64,000 nucleotides of DNA from Meandrina meandrites. Its lineage: Eukaryota > Cnidaria > Anthozoa > Scleractinia > Meandrinidae. The notes under the pieces are model-generated. The model did no database searches, was not told the DNA's origin, and saw only the letters and a program-made list of their open reading frames with translations. The stretch is from assembly GCA_963693305.1 (NCBI GenBank), contig OY855914.1, positions 21,219,472 through 21,283,471 of the forward strand, written 5' to 3'. The position numbers and the translations under genes were made by a program. Positions 58,223-64,000 of the stretch are shown here, in pieces. The number at the start of each line of letters is the position of its first letter. Position 1 is the first letter of the stretch.

Positions 58223-58498
58223 AGAAAGCTTCACTGTATGTAACCTTCTCCACTCGCGGCTCTTTCTTTTCATTGAAATGTTTATAATTACATACAATGA
58301 GATGTAGATATATACTATTTATTATATAAACTGCAGTGGTATAGCGAGTGGTAGCAAATCGAGAAAAATGGTATCCCACATGTGTGGATAAAAATGATAT
58401 CCACACATGTGTGATATCATTTTTGACCAATCAGCTTGCAGAGTTTGCCATGTTCCAATGCTGAATGAGCCAAAGTAAATCGATATTAAGTCGAAAAA

Positions 58499-58660
58499 TC
58501 TTCGGATCTTCCTCGGCAATCTTCGGCAATCTTCGGCAATCTTCGGAAAACTTCGGAAATTCTCGGAAAATGTTCGGAAACATTCGTACAACCTTCGGAC
58601 AACATTTTGAAAATTTTCGGAAATCTTCGGAAATGGTCGGAAATCTTCGGAAAATCGTCA
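58499..58660. repeat. 10-bp tandem repeat, CTTCGGAAAT
   Basis: About sixteen units of CTTCGG(C/A)AA(T/A) in exact 10-bp register, most diverged in the middle (CATTCGTACA, AACATTTTGA). Open frames on both strands here are produced by the repeat. Confidence 0.8.
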
Positions 58661-58697
58661 AAAACATCGTAATTAGTAGGTTTATATAATAAAAAGA

Positions 58698-58839
58698 ATA
58701 ATACATGGTTTCTTGGAGATATGAAATTTATCTTCTCGTGTTCAAATCCGATATCTCACTCGTTCGCTGCGCTCACTCGTGAGCTATCGATTTGAACACT
58801 CGAAGATAAATTTCATATCTCCGCGAAACCATGTATTAT
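58698..58839. repeat. Palindrome, ~60-bp arms
   Basis: ATAATACATGGTTTC..GGAGATATGAAATTTATCTTC and its mirror surround a CTCGTTCGCTGCGCTCACTC loop. Foldback MITE in the intron before the last CCP of gene B. Confidence 0.8.
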
Positions 58840-59038
58840 CCTCTATATCTTTGGTCATTTGGTTGGAAGTTGAAATCCTTACACAGTACGTTGAACATAG
58901 TTCGATAAACATTATTTGGTTTGATGCTTGAAGGTATCACTCAGAAAAGAGTGTACCTTTTTATGATTTCAACGCTGATGCATTTAAGTGTCTTGAACGA
59001 AAAAAATCATGTAAACGATTGGTTTGTTTTTCATTTAG

Positions 59039-59221
59039 CTGTCAGGTGCCCGACGTTACCACCACCGACCAATGGTGAGCTATTGGGATGTAACACAACA
59101 GAGATGTTATATGACACAGAGTGCAGGTTTTCTTGTAAGGAAGGAACTAAATCGTCTGGTTCAACAGTTAGAAGATGTACAGAAAATGGGACATGGAGTG
59201 GAGTTGACCTCGTCTGTACAG
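59039..59221 (+). CDS. Gene B exon 6: CCP domain (partner of gene A CCP 6)
   Basis: 183 nt, phase 1 at both ends (acceptor TTCATTTAG, donor GTATTG). It encodes RCPTLPPPTNGELLGC, ECRFSCKEGTKSSGSTVRRC, NGTWSGVDLVCTG. One codon shorter than the gene A exon. A run of 24 G (59265-59288) begins 43 bases after the donor. Confidence 0.9.
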
Positions 59222-59522
59222 GTATTGAACAGTTTATCAACTAAACATCATGAGGTGGATGCAAGGGGGGGGGGGGGGGGGGGGGGGGTCTTGAATCTCT
59301 TATGGGGACTATAAGAAATCACAACGGCTGGTGTTATAACGACTACCTTGACCGTCTTGGTATTCTGCCAAATTTAATGTCTAAGTAAAGCCCAATGGTT
59401 TTGCTCAAAGAATGAAGGCTGATGTTTGCTTTTTTAGGCCCAACATAATTATTAGTTCTGAACGAAATCGTATGCTATACACTTTGTGCAGAGTTTGCCC
59501 ATATTTTGTTCTTTCCTTTCAG

Positions 59523-59655
59523 AAATTCCTAGTCCATCAAACACTGAGGAACAAGGCATCTCCAAGAAGGTTCTTTATCCAGTCGTTGTGTTGGGATCCC
59601 TTGTGCTTATTGCACTGATTGTCGTCGCTGTCCTCTGTCTGCGGAAACGCTGCCT
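59523..59655 (+). CDS. Gene B exon 7: transmembrane segment
   Basis: 133 nt, acceptor CTTTCAG, start phase 1, end phase 2 at donor GTAAGT. It encodes a short linker EIPSPSNTEEQGISKK, a 24-residue hydrophobic helix (VLYPVVVLGSLV then LIALIVVAVLCL) and the basic stop-transfer RKRCL. That gives a type I topology with CUB and CCP domains outside. The juxtamembrane Cys residues could be palmitoylated. This exon is what sets gene B apart from gene A. Confidence 0.88.
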
Positions 59656-61874
59656 GTAAGTTATGCGGCACGCAATTCAAATCAAATATCCTGTTTCCTC
59701 GTATTCACATTTACAGACCAAAGAAATGGCGCAGAAGCAAATTCATTTCCCCTCCATGGTGCAAAAGAGAGTATTGGTACACTCCCCCACCCCCACCCGT
59801 AAGGGTTTATATCAGTTTATGCACAGCAACATTGTTTTACTTTGATTAAAAAGGACTTTACTTGCTTTAAAATATGACGAGATGACGTACTTTTTGTTGC
59901 CTATGACGCAGTATGACGTTCTTAGATCTTCGCCTTCGAAGATCCGCTATTTTGGATTTCACTTTTTTCTTAGAAAGTAAAAAAAAAAAACGGAAAAAAT
60001 TTAAGGTTGTCATGTTAATGTCAAAACACATGGGCACATAGTTTGTCGCGTAAGTGCATAGGGTACGCTAAGTGTCAACCGGCACAATGTACAAACTTGA
60101 TTTTTCAGCTTACTTTAATAAACCAATCGTCGTACACATGCGGTGAAAACTACAAGGCAAATTAGATTGCATAATCAGAAACTAACCTAAATGAATAACA
60201 AGCGAAAATACAAATCAGGAAAAGGCAAAAAAGCGATCAATATGTACAATAGTAACTCACGTCTGATCCTGCGTTAATGAGGTAAACAGATTGACTCCAA
60301 AAGAATAACTCCAGTAACTATAACTCCTAGTATAAGCACTTCGGTGACTCCGATACTCCGATACTCCGATGACTGCGTAGGTTATGTAAGCGACTGGCTT
60401 TTAAACTAGATTGATAGCTAGATCACATGGTATAATGCACTCTGATTAATGATTAAAAGGTACGAACAGTGAAACGATAATAAACGATAATAAAACTAAA
60501 CAAAGCTGCAATAATTGAATCACGTAAACAAAACGATCTCTTTTACTTTGAGCGTTCAGCACATAGTTGACATATCGAAATTTCCGCACTGGAAGATTGA
60601 CCAGCTACAGGATCTGACAGCTTATGAAATTTTCAGCATTTTAAAGTAAATCCTCTCAGCAAAGTAGTGAAAGGGAAGGGGGGTATCGTAAGTCCGGGTG
60701 TTGAAACGCCCAGTTCAAAACTCATGAGGAACTGGGGGCGAGGCATGTAGTTTCACTGGAAACGTTTGCAGGGATATTGTAGAGCTTTATTTATTTATTT
60801 CGATAGAAACGCAGAACTAGCACGAGCTGTTGACCTAATGATAGCGCGAGCAAAGATAATTTACATTTTGATGATCAAAATAAACAAGCGATTTAATTCT
60901 TTTTCCTCGCGGTGGTTTCTAAAAGAAATTGAAAACATGTTCCGAAAAAGCTCTGGAAACACTATTGGCTCACAGCCAGGTTTTTAGCCAGGATTTTGAA
61001 AATGGGAGTCCAAATTCTTAGTGGGCCGAAGGCCCACTTAACATGGCGCCGCAGGCGTCATGTTTCTAGGGGGGTCTGGGGGCATGCCCCCCCATAAAAT
61101 TTTGAAAAATTAAAGCATCTTAGACGTGATTTCCGTGATTCTGAGCAACTGTAAACGTCTTTCAATTAAGCTATTAAACCGCTGTTTTCCTTGATAATTT
61201 TACAAAACTATCCTTTCCTCAACTTACCTTGTTTAACATTGAATTATATTTGGGACAGAAACTCCAGTTGTTATGAACAGAGATTGAAATTGAAGTTGTC
61301 AAGCCACGAACTTACACGAAAGAACAGATATGCGTGGCTTTGTTGGTCGAACTGCATTCTGGTATACTAGTGCCAGTCTCTCAATCTCAATCTCAATGTA
61401 TCCTGGGGACGACTTGGGGAGTCGATATTATTGAACAGCGGCTTTGCTTGTGAAATCGCTTTGCTCAACTTTGATTCATGCGAACGAGCAAAACAGTAAG
61501 GAAACTCGCTAAAAAAGTGTAAATAGAGAAGGAAAACATGCCAGCAAGACTAAAACAACTCGAGAACAAAAAGGAATGTAAGTTTTTTTTAAATTTATAC
61601 ACACTGTTTTGTTACATTAAGCACAGAAGTTCGTAAATTGCCGCCCAAAACAGGCCGTCGAAAATCACCTATTTCTTAAAAGTGGCCGTCCTTTGGACGG
61701 CTGGACGGCCGCCTGGCTAAAAGCCTGCTCACAGCACTTCTCGTTCTCCCAAATTTCCACTCGTATTTCTATAACTCGATAGAAACACGAAACATCTTTT
61801 CTATTTCTTAATTTTATGGTGGTAAAGCTAAGAACAATTGTCCATTCCCTTAAGATCAATGCATTTTTTTGCAG
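59656..61874. other. Last intron of gene B
   Basis: 2.2 kb without a recognised exon. 61017-61110 is a dispersed repeat (GGGCCGAAGGCCCA, then TAGGGGGGTCTGGGGGCATG) shared with the element at 4824-5623. Confidence 0.5.
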
Positions 61875-61992
61875 CAGTAATATAAGGCTGGAAAGTGATG
61901 TTACAACACAGAAATACACGGCAGAGGAACATATGAGATATATCAACCCCACATATAACGCAGCTAGCTTACAAGACAACGAACCAAAATGA
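61875..61992 (+). CDS. Gene B exon 8: cytoplasmic tail and stop
   Basis: The acceptor TTTTTTTGCAG is followed by CAG, giving a tandem NAGNAG site: use of 61874 adds Ser, use of 61877 omits it, both in frame from the TM exon (CT+C or CT+T, Leu). The tail is about 38 residues with KYTAEEHMRYINPTYNAASL, containing an NPxY internalisation motif (NPTY) and a YxN (YINP) SH2-type motif, ending NEPK and TGA at 61990. From 47533 the spliced message is 1,233 nt, 410 residues. The frame just downstream looks like continued tail after a one-base slip; see the next entry. A possible AATAAA lies at 62721. Confidence 0.75.
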
Positions 61993-62144
61993 ATTATATG
62001 GAAATTACGAATTTCCAACAGCCAGATGTTGGTTTTCACAATCCCCTTTTTGAATCTTGGGATCATTATCTATCGCTAGATGATGCACATGTGAGGTCTG
62101 ACAATGTCTACACGGAGCTTGATTTCAGTCAGTCAGAGGTCTAG
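61989..62144 (+). CDS. Probable continuation of the gene B tail in the next frame
   Basis: Overlapping the stop of exon 8 by a few bases, the adjacent frame is open from ATG 61989 for 51 codons: NYMEITNFQQPDVGFHNPLF, then DHYLSLDD and SDNVYTELDFSQSEV before TAG. Its composition is like a receptor tail: acidic, with three YxxΦ signals (YMEI, YLSL, YTEL). One more A in the AAAA at 61986-61989 would fuse it to exon 8. Either the assembly or this allele lost a base, or two alternative tails exist, or the frame is coincidental. Confidence 0.5.
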   Translation: MNYMEITNFQQPDVGFHNPLFESWDHYLSLDDAHVRSDNVYTELDFSQSEV

Positions 62145-63375
62145 ACTGTATAGAAAAGATTTCACTTCTCATTGTAAAAACTACAATTTTTTAAACTGTT
62201 TTCGGGATTTTCCGAGGTTAAGAAACTTTTAAGAAAGACGTTTCGATCAGCTTTACTGGTCTTCTTCAGGCTGTTATTAAAATGTTATCAAAATAGCGCA
62301 TCGCTTTTTCATGTTCAACTTGGTGGTGGTGTTGACTGGGGAAAGGCAGAGATCGTTGCACTACGATAGAAACATCGCGGTTCACTACGACAGAAACCCC
62401 GTGGAATGAAGTTCTTAACAATTTTGACCATGTTGAAACATGGAAAGCAATCCTAAACCCCTTCTTCGATCGTGAAAAGACTATAGAAGTCAGTGAATTA
62501 TCACAAAAGTAAAAGTACTTTACAGGCCTCAGACTGCATTTCCCGCGCATTTTCATATCACGTCGTGTAATGATCACGATTCATCGTGTGCGGTTACCAC
62601 GCTGAACATGAAAAATCGATCCGCCATTTTGATCTTTTCAGACCGGTGGGGGCGGATTCTCCCCCCCCCCCCCCCCCCCCCCCCCCCGCTCCGTAACTTC
62701 CAGAATATTTAAGCAATTGCAATAAAACTTACAGGATATATAGTATGTTCAAAAATCTATCTTTCTTTATACAACAACCGAGTTACTGCGCGCATTGTGA
62801 TTGGCTGATGCCTGTCATCTATTAGAGTACAGATGTACAGATGACGTCACTGCGTGGTGTGACTCGCGCGCGTGATCGGAGTTCATAGTCCAAGTCAGTC
62901 TTCTCGGCAAAGTTTTTCAAAACTTGCAGCGAAAACAACAAGAGAAAATTCAGCTTAATTATAAATCTATATCGAAGAACAATCCGCCAAATACTCTACA
63001 CCTTTCGAGACATTTAACTGGGCTAAACAAGCTTAAAGTAGACAGTGACTGACTTGAAAAATATTTATCGAATGCTGCAAGTGTTCGTCCGATGCTCGAG
63101 CAGTTTGACGACGCTACGGGAGATTCATGAATGGCAGTTTAACGCTGTTCAACGGTTACCTTTAGTTAAAGCTTGCAGAGTACAAATGGAATAAAGGTCA
63201 GTTTCTTTTGTTGACATTTCATTTTTCCTTCGTATTGCGTATTTAAAATCGGTTTAACAGTGCTTCGTGATTACGGAAAACTGTCTCGAAATAAATGAAA
63301 ACAACTGCAACCGAGGCTCACCGGTGACGGCGCTTTAGCGATACTGAAGTGTGCAGAAGTCTTGTTATTGTATAA
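62145..63375. other. Flank downstream of gene B
   Basis: Expected 3' UTR region, then unrelated sequence. A run of 27 C is at 62661-62687. The 62266-62577 minus frame shows no domain. Confidence 0.4.
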
Positions 63376-63565
63376 AACAAATAGATTCCATTTTGCCTAG
63401 TGCGTCTGTTCAGTTATAGATCACAGAAGACGTCAAAATGTGGTAAGAACATCAGTGACCCACTCGCCTAGCGGCTCGTGGGCCACTTTTTTGTTCTTAC
63501 CACATTTTGACGTCATCTGTAATCTATAACTGAACAGACGCACGGCAAAATGGAATCTATTTGTT
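63376..63565. repeat. Palindrome, ~85-bp arms
   Basis: AACAAATAGATTCCATTTTG ... ATGTGGTAAGAAC is mirrored by GTTCTTACCACAT ... CAAAATGGAATCTATTTGTT around a CTCGCCTAGCGGCTCGTGGG loop. Foldback MITE. The remaining bases to 64000 show no gene. Confidence 0.8.
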
Positions 63566-64000
63566 AAATATACGTCACGTGGGGTGATGACGGCACATCA
63601 CGTGACAATGACATCATGATGTCAAAACAGTCGCCATCTTGGATTTCAAAATTTTCCAAAACGTCAGAAAACCACCCAAAATTACTGAAAAATATTAAAA
63701 ATTTATAGAACAGTGCAAAAAAAAAACCTAAAAGAGGTGAAAAAAGCTGACTTCAAGTTAATTTTCATTAATGGAAACACAAAAATTACAAGTGTGGAAA
63801 AAAATGTCTGTCAAAATGATGTTGCCATGGTAACGTTAAGTTCCAGACTCGACCACCTATCCTACCAATTTATTCCCAGATAAATTTTACAAAACTCGTA
63901 AAGTTTGGTAGCGTTTGGTTGAATCTTGAAAACGTTATAAACGTTCAAATTCAGCGCGGGCACAATCCCCCTCTAATTCACTGACTTTTATAGTCTTTTT

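Noticed and set aside
58431..58706. Overlapping frames on both strands of 74-91 codons
   Set aside because: Produced by the 10-bp CTTCGGAAAT array.
61665..62066. 133-codon minus-strand frame
   Set aside because: It is antisense to the gene B tail exon, with no domain; the + strand has matched splice phase and motifs.

Overview
This is eukaryotic, animal DNA: AT-rich, with introns bounded by GT..AG, crowded with DNA-transposon remnants and snap-back palindromes, and holding extracellular-domain exons (D8C, sushi/CCP, CUB). The mix of D8C plus CCP receptors, PIF/Harbinger, C2H2 and THAP sequences and many short palindromic elements fits a cnidarian, most likely an anthozoan such as a stony coral. 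That placement is inference, not proof. Nothing bacterial, viral or CRISPR-like was seen.

Layout. 1-15.1 kb is mostly repeats: several terminal-inverted-repeat elements, two ~600-bp inverted copies of one repeat, a palindrome holding two tRNA-Thr-like sequences, and minisatellite and complex tandem arrays. 15.15-26.2 kb is gene A on the + strand: a signal-peptide exon, a Ser/Thr-rich mucin-like exon, three D8C (uromodulin/GP2-like) exons and six CCP exons. 28.58-31.62 kb is a nearly complete PIF/Harbinger transposon with an intact two-exon DDE transposase and an opposed Myb/SANT-like partner gene broken by one stop codon. 32.7-35.2 kb has an eight-finger C2H2 gene on the - strand and a decayed copy of it. 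38.83-40.02 kb is a TIR element with a 6-bp target duplication; 43.2-44.0 kb a 5'-truncated non-LTR reverse transcriptase. 47.53-62.14 kb is gene B on the + strand: signal peptide, CUB in two exons, a dead CCP exon, three live CCP exons, a transmembrane exon and a cytoplasmic-tail exon. Its first intron holds a THAP relic. 62.1-64 kb is flanking repeat DNA.

How it fits together. Every domain exon of A and B is in phase 1 at both ends except the CUB-internal and TM-tail junctions, so domains can be shuffled freely. CCP exons 2, 4, 5 and 6 of gene A and their introns are recognisably duplicated in gene B, so the two loci are tandem relatives. A is a large secreted or unfinished ectodomain with no visible membrane anchor; B is a compact type I membrane protein with tyrosine-based signals in its tail. 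They look like a small cluster of surface or secreted recognition proteins, possibly immune, but no ligand can be read from the sequence. The B tail has an apparent frameshift (AAAA at 61986-61989) beyond which a further 50 or so good codons continue. Exon calls rest on domain matches and splice-phase agreement; no transcript evidence was available.
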